Shown: positions 6,024-12,342 of the stretch, one piece after another
How positions within the stretch are numbered: the stretch's first letter is position 1
Layout of the letters: the number at the start of each line of letters is the position of its first letter
From: CAIJMU01 sp035531315
Lineage (GTDB): Bacteria; Spirochaetota; Spirochaetia; Treponematales; Rectinemataceae
NCBI GenBank assembly: GCA_035531315.1
Contig: DATKTD010000246.1
Span: 1 to 15,035 of the forward strand
Length of the DNA: 15,035 bases
Direction of reading: 5' to 3'
Program-made: the position numbers and the translations under genes
Notes under the pieces: model-generated
What the model was told of the DNA's origin: nothing
The model's input: only the letters and a program-made list of their open reading frames with translations
The model's database searches: none

Positions 6024-6039
6024 GCCGGGAGCTCCCGGC
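6024..6039. repeat. Perfect 16-bp palindrome
   Basis: GCCGGGAG (6024-6031) is followed directly by its complement CTCCCGGC (6032-6039). GCGGCGC (6014-6020) and GCGCCGC (6038-6044) give a competing outer pairing. It lies in the 104-base gap between adenosine deaminase and the NnrU-like gene. There is no T tract, so it may be an mRNA hairpin or a protein site. Confidence 0.5.
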
Positions 6040-6104
6040 GCCGCGCCGCGAGTCGCTGGCGCGACCCTGCCCCCCGTGTTAGGCTGATCGGGCAAGGAGG
6101 AACC

Positions 6105-6770
6105 ATGGCACTCATAGTTCTTATCATTTGCGCCGCACTCTTCGTGGCCACCCACGTCGGCCTCTCGGCCCTGCCGGTCAAGGCGGCCCTCGAAAGAAAC
6201 CTCGGGGCTGGCGGGGCCAAGGGGCTCTATGCCCTCGTCTCCCTCCTGACCTTCGGGGGAATGATCGTCGCCTACGCCTTTTTCGGCGCTCGCGGCGCAG
6301 CGCTCTGGGCGCCCCTGGGTTGGGACAACGCCTTCGTCTGGATACTGATGATCCTGGCCTTCCTCTTCATCGCCTACTCGGTGGCCACTCCGAGCCCCGT
6401 CGGCGCCGACATGGGCAGGCCGGTCAAGCCCGAGGCGAGGGGGATGCTCCGCGTCACCTCGCATCCGCAGAACATGGGCATGCTGTGCTTCGGCCTCGCC
6501 CACGTCCTCGTCACCGGCACAGTCGGCGGCCTCGCCCTCTATGGTTCCTTCGTCGTCCTCCCCCTCATCGGCTCCTGGCACGAGACGGCCAAGACGCGTC
6601 GCTCGGAAGCCCCGGCTGTCCAGGTCTTCCTCAAGGAGACCTCTCCCCTGCCCTTCGGCGCGATCCTCGCCGGTCGCAATCGCCTCGTCCTCGGGGAGTT
6701 CGCGCTGCCGACCCTCCTCGGGGCCATCGTCGCGGGCGGAGCGGCTGTGGGCCTCCATTTTCTGTTGTAG
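6105..6770 (+). CDS. NnrU-family integral membrane protein
   Basis: A 221-residue membrane protein of the NnrU family. NnrU is encoded with nitrite and nitric oxide reduction genes in some denitrifiers; its biochemical role is unsettled. Hydrophobic segments lie at about residues 1-20, 36-60, 72-92, 122-150 and 196-219. Between the third and fourth is the family's conserved stretch, TSHPQNMGMLCFGLAHVL, with a His-Pro pair and a later Gly-Leu-Ala-His. GSWHETAKTRR follows on the cytoplasmic side. The start ATG 6105 has AAGGAGG four bases upstream. It lies 104 bases after adenosine deaminase, on the same strand; no denitrification gene is in the window. The family call is fairly firm, the role unknown. 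Confidence 0.82.
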   Translation: MALIVLIICAALFVATHVGLSALPVKAALERNLGAGGAKGLYALVSLLTFGGMIVAYAFFGARGAALWAPLGWDNAFVWILMILAFLFIAYSVATPSPVGADMGRPVKPEARGMLRVTSHPQNMGMLCFGLAHVLVTGTVGGLALYGSFVVLPLIGSWHETAKTRRSEAPAVQVFLKETSPLPFGAILAGRNRLVLGEFALPTLLGAIVAGGAAVGLHFLL

Positions 6771-6817
6771 CTCAGGGCTCAGGACGCGGCGGCCCCTCCA
6801 TCAGCGGCGGACCGCCC

Positions 6818-8134
6818 TCATGCCTCGGTACCGCCCGCCTCGATCCTGCCAAAGCCTCCCCGCCGCAAGGCTGCCCAGAAGGGGAGGAGGAGGGCGGCGC
6901 CGGCGAGTTCGAGGCAGAAGGCGATGAGGTAGATGGTCGAAATGCGAAGGCCCAGGCCGGCGTAGAGCCAGGTTCCCACGATGGGGCCGATGAAGCCCCG
7001 GAGGCCTACGAGGGTGCTGTGGAAGCCGAAATAGAAGCCGAGGTTCTTGCCGCGGCCGAAGAGCATCAGCGAGAAAATGGGGATCAGGTCCCAGCCGGCG
7101 TTGCTCGCCCCGTTCAGGAAGGCTCCCGGTATGAGCTGCACGGCATTGCCGGCGAGAGCCGTGTTGAGGTAGCGCGTCGAGGAGAGGAGGGTCGTGACGA
7201 GGAGGGCGAGGAAGGGGTCGGCGCGATCCGAGGTCTTGGCGTAGACGAGGTAGCCGAGGAGGGCTCCGATGAAGGGAATGCTGCCCTGGATGATGCCCGC
7301 CTCGGCGTAGGTCATGCCGAGTTCGTCGACGAAGCGTATGGGTTCGAGGGGGACGACTATCTTGTCGGGGAAGCCTATGACGAAGTAGATGGCCATGTAG
7401 ACCATGAAGCGGCGATCCTGGGCGATCTCCCTTATGGCCGCCACGAAGCCGCCACCCTCGGCCTTGGCGCCGAGGCCAAGAGCCCCCCTGTCCGCCTTTC
7501 CGCGAGCCCCATCCTCCGACCGACCGGAATCCTCGGCCGGCCGAATCTTAATCCGGAAGAAGAGGAGGCTGCTCGCGATACCGAAGACGGCCGCGACGGG
7601 AAAGAGGAGGCGCTGCGAGTCGGGTAGCGCCTCCATAAGCCATCCGGCGAAGGCGGCCGAGATCGCCGTCGTCACCTGGATGAGGACGCGAATGTAGCCC
7701 ATGAGTTCGCCTCGGTACCTGTCCGAATAATTCGATCGCATGATCGAGGCGTAGGCCGGTCCGCCGAAGCTCGAAACCACGTTGTAGGCCGACATGATGC
7801 CAAGGTAAAGCCAGGGCGAAATGTGGACGAGGGCGAGGCCGACGAGGAAGCGGGCGATCAGGGAGGGTACGAGGACCCAGGCCTCGACATGGCCCTTGGC
7901 CGAAAGGTGGCCGATCCAGACGTTGAAGAAGAGGCCGACGAAGGCGCTGATCGACAGGATGGCCAGCATGTGGGAATCGAGGCCGATCTTGCGGCCGATG
8001 ATGCCGATGAAGGTGATGGACAGGCCGTTGAAGACGCCAACGCAGGCGGCCGCCGGCGCGTCGAAGCCGAAGGTCGCGCGATCGCCCAGCGGATAGCGGG
8101 AAAGGAAGGCCAGGGGCTTTTTTTCACTGCTCAT
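6818..8134 (-). CDS. Major facilitator superfamily transporter
   Basis: A 438-residue protein with about twelve hydrophobic segments in two halves. They are separated by a charged, low-complexity cytoplasmic loop at about residues 197-228, the usual MFS arrangement. Supporting details are GHLSAKGH after the second helix (loop 2-3 region) and YSDRYRGELMGYIR after the fourth. The family drives secondary transport of small solutes; substrate and direction are not readable. The gene follows the short-chain dehydrogenase by 42 bases on the same strand, probably as one unit. Oddly, no purine-rich ribosome binding site precedes ATG 8134-8132. It converges on the NnrU-like gene, with 47 bases between the stop codons and no clear terminator. 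Confidence 0.88.
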   Translation of the reverse strand: MSSEKKPLAFLSRYPLGDRATFGFDAPAAACVGVFNGLSITFIGIIGRKIGLDSHMLAILSISAFVGLFFNVWIGHLSAKGHVEAWVLVPSLIARFLVGLALVHISPWLYLGIMSAYNVVSSFGGPAYASIMRSNYSDRYRGELMGYIRVLIQVTTAISAAFAGWLMEALPDSQRLLFPVAAVFGIASSLLFFRIKIRPAEDSGRSEDGARGKADRGALGLGAKAEGGGFVAAIREIAQDRRFMVYMAIYFVIGFPDKIVVPLEPIRFVDELGMTYAEAGIIQGSIPFIGALLGYLVYAKTSDRADPFLALLVTTLLSSTRYLNTALAGNAVQLIPGAFLNGASNAGWDLIPIFSLMLFGRGKNLGFYFGFHSTLVGLRGFIGPIVGTWLYAGLGLRISTIYLIAFCLELAGAALLLPFWAALRRGGFGRIEAGGTEA

Positions 8135-8176
8135 GATGAGAATCCGCGGCGATAGTAGCAGTGGAGAGGGCGAGTA

Positions 8177-9016
8177 TCAAGGCAGGCGATCGAGGAGGGC
8201 CTCAGTCCTTGCCCTGAGTCGCGAGGCCGCGGCCTCGCCGTCATGGCGGAGCGCCAGCCTTCGTCTTCTGTCGCGCCAGAAAAAGGCTCCCGTCACGCCT
8301 TCGTACTCCTCGGAAAGGGCGAGATCGACGGCCGTTCGGACGCCGAGTTCTGGTCCCTGCCAGCGGACGAGGAGGATGAGTTCCACCAGCGCTCCAAGGG
8401 GACCGGGAAAGCGGGTGATGCCGGTGTTGACCACGCCGGGATGGAGGGCATTGACGGCTATGCCGCTTGGCGCGAGGCGGCGGGCGAGGTCGAGGGACCA
8501 GACCAGCACGGCGAGCTTCGAGGAGGCGTAGTTCCGATAGCCTTTCCAGACCCCCTTGCCGACCCGGGGCCGGTCCACGTCGAGGCTCCCCCTGGTAGCG
8601 GCGCTCGAGGAGAGGTTGACGATGCGCGAGCCGCGGCCCATCGAGGGCAGGAGGCTCTCCGTAAACCTCAGTGCACCGAGGTAGTTGGTGGCGATCGAGA
8701 GCTCGATGCCCTCGTCGTTCAGTATGCCTTCATAATTGACAATGCCCGCGTTGTTGACGAGGGCGTCGACCCTCGCAAAACGCCTCCTGGCCTCCCCTGC
8801 CGCGGCCTCGATGGAGGCGGAGGAGGAGAGATCCACCACGAGGAGCTCTGGCGCCGGCCCCACTGCGAGGCGGGCGAGTTCGGCCATGGCCTCGGCGGCC
8901 CTGTCCCGATCGCGGACCGCGACGATGACGCGGGCCCCGCGGCGGGCCGCCTCCTCGCACATGAGGCGCCCGAGCCCCCTGGCCCCACCGGTGATCACGA
9001 TCGTCTTCTCCGCCAT
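8177..9016 (-). CDS. Short-chain dehydrogenase/reductase
   Basis: A 279-residue NAD(P)-dependent oxidoreductase of the classical SDR fold. The nucleotide-binding motif TGGARGLG is at residues 9-16, NNAG at 88-91, the catalytic serine among LSSS (135-138), and the catalytic pair Tyr163 and Lys167 in YASSK, followed by HPG at 192-194. Arginines after the second strand (VRDRDR) suggest NADP(H). The layout recalls retinol dehydrogenase-like SDRs that act on lipophilic alcohols or ketones; the substrate is unknown. The start is ATG 9016-9014, six bases after GAGGAGGG; an upstream ATG at 9091 would add an Arg-rich extension without a binding site. It precedes the MFS gene and diverges from the thioesterase gene. 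Confidence 0.92.
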   Translation of the reverse strand: MAEKTIVITGGARGLGRLMCEEAARRGARVIVAVRDRDRAAEAMAELARLAVGPAPELLVVDLSSSASIEAAAGEARRRFARVDALVNNAGIVNYEGILNDEGIELSIATNYLGALRFTESLLPSMGRGSRIVNLSSSAATRGSLDVDRPRVGKGVWKGYRNYASSKLAVLVWSLDLARRLAPSGIAVNALHPGVVNTGITRFPGPLGALVELILLVRWQGPELGVRTAVDLALSEEYEGVTGAFFWRDRRRRLALRHDGEAAASRLRARTEALLDRLP

Positions 9017-9062
9017 GCCGCCCTCCTCGTCCCTGGCCCTTCGCGCGACAAGGGGTCGGCCA

Positions 9063-9091
9063 ATGGTAGCAGCGCGGGACCGCGCGCACAA
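9063..9091 (-). promoter_or_regulatory. Candidate promoter of the dehydrogenase-MFS unit
   Basis: On the minus strand, TTGTGC (9091-9086) and TACCAT (9068-9063) are 17 bases apart and match the consensus boxes at 3/6 and 4/6. The spacer includes the inverted repeat GCGCGG-GA-CCGCGC (9072-9085), which could be a regulator site. Confidence 0.35.
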
Positions 9092-9092
9092 T

Positions 9093-9121
9093 CGAGGCCC
9101 CCGATGCGCGGGGGGCCCTCG
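9093..9121. repeat. Inverted repeat in the divergent promoter region
   Basis: CGAGGCCCCC (9093-9102) pairs with the G run and CCCTCG at 9111-9121, with one bulged C. It lies between the two divergent start sites, overlapping where the -35 region of the thioesterase promoter would be. It may be an operator shared by both directions. Confidence 0.4.
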
Positions 9122-9125
9122 GTGT

Positions 9126-9131
9126 GTATAC
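9126..9131 (+). promoter_or_regulatory. -10-like box just before the thioesterase start
   Basis: TATACT (9126-9131) matches the -10 consensus at 5/6 positions; no good -35 is seen. Transcription would start at about 9138, so the mRNA would have almost no leader before ATG 9139 or ATG 9148. Confidence 0.4.
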
Positions 9132-9147
9132 TCGAAGGATGAGCGAT

Positions 9148-9537
9148 ATGGCGATACGTCTCCCGGCCGACATGCCGGCCCTGAGGGTCGTCCCGATGCC
9201 TGGCGACGCGAACGTGTACGGCGACGTCTTCGGCGGCTGGATAATGGCCCAGGTGGACATCGCGGGTGGCTTCGCGGCGCGACGGGTCGCCAAGGGCCGG
9301 GTGGCGACGGTGGCCGTGACGAGCTTCGCGTTCAAAGAGCCGGTCTCGGTCGGGGACCTCGTCTCCTTCTACGCCCGCATCATCAAGATCGGCAGGACCT
9401 CCATCACCGTCGATGTGGAGGTCTTCGCCGAGAGGCACATCACCGACCTCGGCGATGTCGTCAAGGTCACCGAGGCCCAGCTCGTCTATGTCGCCGTGGA
9501 TGCCGAGGGCAAAAAGCGGGAACTCCTCCGGCCCTGA
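9148..9537 (+). CDS. Acyl-CoA thioesterase, YciA-like hotdog protein
   Basis: Hydrolyses acyl-CoA to free acid and CoA in the cytoplasm; YciA-type enzymes act on short to medium or branched acyl-CoAs as hexamers. The 129-residue protein is one hotdog domain. Residues 25-40 carry the conserved GDVFGGWIMAQVDIAG helix, and later RVATVAVTSFAFKEPVSVGD and GRTSITVDVEVFAER follow the family closely, ending with the KVTEAQLVYVAVD strand. I give ATG 9148, nine bases after GAAGG; ATG 9139 is in frame but sits directly against that site and could serve in a leaderless mRNA. It diverges from the SDR-MFS unit, so a shared role in acyl or lipid metabolism is possible but unproven. Confidence 0.92.
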   Translation: MAIRLPADMPALRVVPMPGDANVYGDVFGGWIMAQVDIAGGFAARRVAKGRVATVAVTSFAFKEPVSVGDLVSFYARIIKIGRTSITVDVEVFAERHITDLGDVVKVTEAQLVYVAVDAEGKKRELLRP

Positions 9538-9559
9538 GCCGCGGCCGTCTTGGGCCGAC

Positions 9560-9652
9560 GGGCTCGGGAGACGCGAACGGGCGGCGCGACGAGCCCCTTC
9601 GGGCCGCGAGGCGGCCTACGGGCTCCGGGTCGCTGTCATCCTTTGTTTTTTT
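9560..9652 (+). terminator. Competing hairpins with distal T tract
   Basis: GGGCTCG (9560-9566) can pair with CGAGCCC (9590-9596). Alternatively GAGCCC (9591-9596) pairs with GGGCTC (9620-9625), enclosing a second stem, GGCCGC-GAG-GCGGCC (9602-9616). A T-rich run lies at 9642-9652, some 16 bases past the second hairpin, too far for a canonical terminator. It may end the thioesterase transcript or act as an attenuator before the ABC operon. Confidence 0.35.
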
Positions 9653-9762
9653 ACCCAGCTTTTACAAAGGCCGAGTCAATTAACCTTGGCTTTACGCCAT
9701 CTTCCCCGAATCGCCGCTACATTTCTCGCGGAGGGGAAGGCTCCCGACGCCGAGGCATTATC

Positions 9763-10449
9763 GTGATAACACTGAAGAACATCGGCAAGCTCGTCACCCA
9801 GGGGGGCGAGGTGGTGGCGATCCTCGACGCTGTCGATCTAGCGATAGACAGGGGGGAGTTCGTCGTCCTCGGAGGGCCCTCCGGAGCCGGGAAGTCGGCC
9901 CTCCTCCGTATCATCGGCCTCGTCGATCGGCCCTCGGCCGGTTCCTATTCGCTCGAGGGCCGCGAGACGATCGGCCTCGGCGATCGCGAGCTCGCGGGCA
10001 TCCGCTCGGGCTACTTCGGCTTCCTTTTCAGAAAAGGCAACCTCCTTCCCGAACTCGGCGTCCTCGACAATGTCGTGCTCCCCATGAGATACGCCAACAT
10101 GCCGCGACATCTCAGGTCGCGCCGGGCCCGGGAGCTCCTCGAGCGAGCGGGTTTCGCGCGAAGGCCCGACACGCCCCTCGCGGAACTGGGAAACGACGAG
10201 GCCCAGCGCGTCGCCATCGCACGGGCCCTCGCCAACGATCCGGCCATCCTCCTCGCCGACGAGCCCACGGGGGAGCTATCGCCGGCGGCGGCCAAGGCCA
10301 TCCTCGAACTCCTGGCCGCCCTCAACCGCGAGGGGCTGACCATCCTGATGGCCACCCACGATCCTTCCCTCGCCTCCTTCGGCACCCGGGCCCTCGACAT
10401 GAGCGAGGGTCGGATCAAGGCCCCCCCCGGCCCCGGAAAGGGGGGCTGA
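9763..10449 (+). CDS. ABC transporter ATPase, LolD/MacB/YbbA-like, with degenerate Q-loop, signature and D-loop
   Basis: The nucleotide-binding subunit for the FtsX-type permease encoded one base downstream. The 228 residues match LolD-type ATPases in length. Intact: Walker A GPSGAGKS (38-45), Walker B ILLADE (162-167), and His199 of the H-loop in ATHDP. Altered: the Q-loop reads FLFRKGNLLP, with Arg90 where Gln is expected; the signature LSGGE/Q reads LGNDE (142-146), losing the serine and both glycines; and the D-loop reads GELS instead of GNLD, losing the aspartate. The flanking AQRVAIARALANDP and NLLPELGVLDNVVLP are typical, so alignment is not in doubt. The start is probably GTG 9763, seven bases after GAGG. 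ATP binding is likely; normal hydrolysis is doubtful. Confidence 0.88.
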   Translation: MITLKNIGKLVTQGGEVVAILDAVDLAIDRGEFVVLGGPSGAGKSALLRIIGLVDRPSAGSYSLEGRETIGLGDRELAGIRSGYFGFLFRKGNLLPELGVLDNVVLPMRYANMPRHLRSRRARELLERAGFARRPDTPLAELGNDEAQRVAIARALANDPAILLADEPTGELSPAAAKAILELLAALNREGLTILMATHDPSLASFGTRALDMSEGRIKAPPGPGKGG

Positions 10450-10450
10450 G

Positions 10451-11635
10451 ATGGGATGGTTCAAGCCCGGCCTGCGCCTGGCCCTTTCCGGCCCCCTCGA
10501 TATCGTCCTTGCCGTGGTCCTCCTCTCGGTCGGAATCGGGGCCCTTGCCGGAGCGATGGCCCTTCTCCATGGCAATGACGAATATCGCAAGGAGCTTCCG
10601 CGCAATCCGCTCGCCCGGGAGATAGCTGTATCGGGCGGGCCGAGTCTCGCCGATGCCGCCCTCGTCATGGAGGCCGTCCCCGGGCTGGATGGGGCCTTTC
10701 AATACTCCCTTCGCCGTTTCGAGGCCTCTGTCGCCTCGCCGTCGAAGGCGGTCGGCGGCGCCGCGCGAGGCGGGGGCGCCGTCCTAAGCATAGCCGGCAT
10801 GGCCGTATCGTCGGGCTTCTTCAAAGCCTGGGGCCTTCCGGTCGCGGAGGGCATCCACTTCGGCGACAGGAAGCTCAGGGGCAGAAGCGATGTGGCCGTG
10901 GCCGGCTCGGGGCTTCGCTCCCTCATGCTTGAAGGAGCCGACCCCGTCGGAAGGCGCGTCATCCTCGACGGCAAGGCCTTCGAGATCGTCGGGGAGCTGA
11001 AGCCCGACCCCTGGAAGAACGGTTTCGGCAAGGCCCCTTTCGACGACATGATCTTCACGCCCACGAGCGCTGCGGTGGGAAGGCCCGAGCTCGCCTTCAT
11101 GGCGGAGCCGGGCCAGGACGTCGCTTCCGTAGCGAAGCGGCTGCAGAGGTGGCTGGACAAGAATTACGGCGCTGGCGCGGCAAGGGCGAGTCTCGCGATC
11201 GAAGGCTACGCGACCGAAATCCGTCGTTGCGAAAGCTTACTCTCCCTCTTCGCCCTGATCGCCGCCGCCGCCGCGGCCGCCAGCTCCGCAGCCCTGTATT
11301 CGATCATGTCCCGTCGTCTCCTGGCCCGTTCGCGATCCTTCGGCATGATCCGCGCCCTCGGCGCCTCCTCCCGAAGCCTCTTCGCCGACGCGATGATCGA
11401 AGCCGCGGCGATGGCGGGAATGGGCGCCCTCCTTTCCCTTGTCCTTTCCCCCCTCGTCTTCGGCGCCCTCGGGGCGAGCCTTTCGGCCGTCTCCGGTCTC
11501 TTCCTCCCCCTCCGCCTCGAGCCGGCCTGGCTCCTCGCCTCTACCTTCCTCATCGCCGCCCTGTCCATCCTGCCCGTCGCCTTCCCGGCCCTGGCGGCCG
11601 CGCGGGCCGACATCGCCGAATCCCTTCCCGCCTGA
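10451..11635 (+). CDS. FtsX-like ABC permease of the MacB/YbbP type
   Basis: The 394-residue membrane partner of the preceding ATPase. One helix at about residues 17-38 is followed by an extracytoplasmic domain of about 225 residues with MacB-core-like stretches (VSSGFFKAWGLPVAEGIHF, ADPVGRRVILDGKAFEIVGEL). Three further helices lie at about 266-290, 313-345 and 355-380. The cytoplasmic RSRSFGMIRALGASSRSLF is the FtsX-family coupling region. Type VII ABC permeases of this kind work by mechanotransmission at the cell envelope rather than by passing substrate through the membrane. The gene starts one base after the ATPase stop, with GGGGG upstream. It has about the size of MacB's membrane part and is only about half the length of YbbP. 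Substrate unknown. Confidence 0.87.
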   Translation: MGWFKPGLRLALSGPLDIVLAVVLLSVGIGALAGAMALLHGNDEYRKELPRNPLAREIAVSGGPSLADAALVMEAVPGLDGAFQYSLRRFEASVASPSKAVGGAARGGGAVLSIAGMAVSSGFFKAWGLPVAEGIHFGDRKLRGRSDVAVAGSGLRSLMLEGADPVGRRVILDGKAFEIVGELKPDPWKNGFGKAPFDDMIFTPTSAAVGRPELAFMAEPGQDVASVAKRLQRWLDKNYGAGAARASLAIEGYATEIRRCESLLSLFALIAAAAAAASSAALYSIMSRRLLARSRSFGMIRALGASSRSLFADAMIEAAAMAGMGALLSLVLSPLVFGALGASLSAVSGLFLPLRLEPAWLLASTFLIAALSILPVAFPALAAARADIAESLPA

Positions 11636-11641
11636 TTTCGA

Positions 11642-11670
11642 TGGACTGAGACGCCCTCTCTTCCCATACT
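11642..11670 (+). promoter_or_regulatory. Weak candidate promoter for the SGNH hydrolase
   Basis: TGGACT (11642-11647) and CATACT (11665-11670) are 17 bases apart and match the consensus boxes at 4/6 each. They lie in the 53-base gap after the permease gene, so the hydrolase may have its own promoter as well as operon read-through. Confidence 0.3.
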
Positions 11671-11688
11671 TGCCGGTGGAGGTGGAGC

Positions 11689-12321
11689 ATGAAGACGATT
11701 CTTTGTTTCGGCGATTCCAATACCTGGGGCTACGATCCCGAGGCGGGCTCGCGCTTTCCACTAGAAAGGCGCTGGCCCTCGGTGATGGCCTCCCGTCTCG
11801 GGCCGGGCTACCTCGCGATCGCCGAGGGACTCGGCGGCCGCACGACGGTCTGGGACGATCCCGTCGAGGTCGACAAGAACGGGGCACGCCATCTCCCCTC
11901 CTGTCTCGAGTCGCACAAGCCCCTCGACCTCGTCATCATCATGCTCGGGACGAACGATCTCAAGCTGCGCTTCGGCGCCGGTCCCCTGGACATCGCCTCG
12001 GGAGCCCAGCGCCTCGCCCGCATGGTCCTCGCCTCGGGCACGGGGCCGGTGGGAGCGGCGCCCGCCGTCCTCCTCGTCGGGCCCCCGCCCATCCTCGAGG
12101 TGGGGCCCCTCGCCGAGATGTTCGCGGGCGGGGCAGCCAAGTCCGCCCGGCTCGCCCAGTTCTTCACGATAAAGGCGGAGGAGCTTGGACTCCCCCTCCT
12201 CCTCGCCGGCGACTACCTGGCCTCGAGCCCCCTCGACGGCATCCACTTCTCCGCCGAGGGGCAGAGGGCCCTCGGCGAGGCCATCGCGGCCTGGGTGGCT
12301 AGGGCACTTCCAGGGCGCTAG
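11689..12321 (+). CDS. SGNH/GDSL hydrolase (esterase or acyl hydrolase)
   Basis: A 210-residue serine esterase. Block I is FGDSNTWGYD with nucleophile Ser10, GGRTTVWDDP (49-58) carries the block II glycine, GTND (87-90) is block III with its oxyanion Asn89, and DGIH (183-186) provides the catalytic Asp and His. The RTTVWDDP stretch and early W-x-S/Y region resemble the arylesterase and acetyl-xylan-esterase branch of the family. There is no signal peptide: the catalytic block begins at residue 8, so the enzyme should be cytoplasmic. The start ATG 11689 follows GGAGGTGGAGC. It lies 53 bases after the permease gene on the same strand and converges on the TRAP permease gene, with only 21 bases between the stops. 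Confidence 0.9.
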   Translation: MKTILCFGDSNTWGYDPEAGSRFPLERRWPSVMASRLGPGYLAIAEGLGGRTTVWDDPVEVDKNGARHLPSCLESHKPLDLVIIMLGTNDLKLRFGAGPLDIASGAQRLARMVLASGTGPVGAAPAVLLVGPPPILEVGPLAEMFAGGAAKSARLAQFFTIKAEELGLPLLLAGDYLASSPLDGIHFSAEGQRALGEAIAAWVARALPGR

Positions 12322-12342
12322 CTCGCTGGCGCCTCCTCGTCC

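Noticed and set aside
6128..7627. 499-residue plus-strand open frame across the NnrU-like and MFS genes
   Set aside because: It overlaps two well-supported genes on both strands, is Arg/Pro- then Glu/Gly-rich and resembles no protein; a composition artefact.
8243..9142. 299-residue plus-strand frame opposite the short-chain dehydrogenase
   Set aside because: The minus-strand SDR has all catalytic motifs; the opposite frame is a low-complexity shadow.
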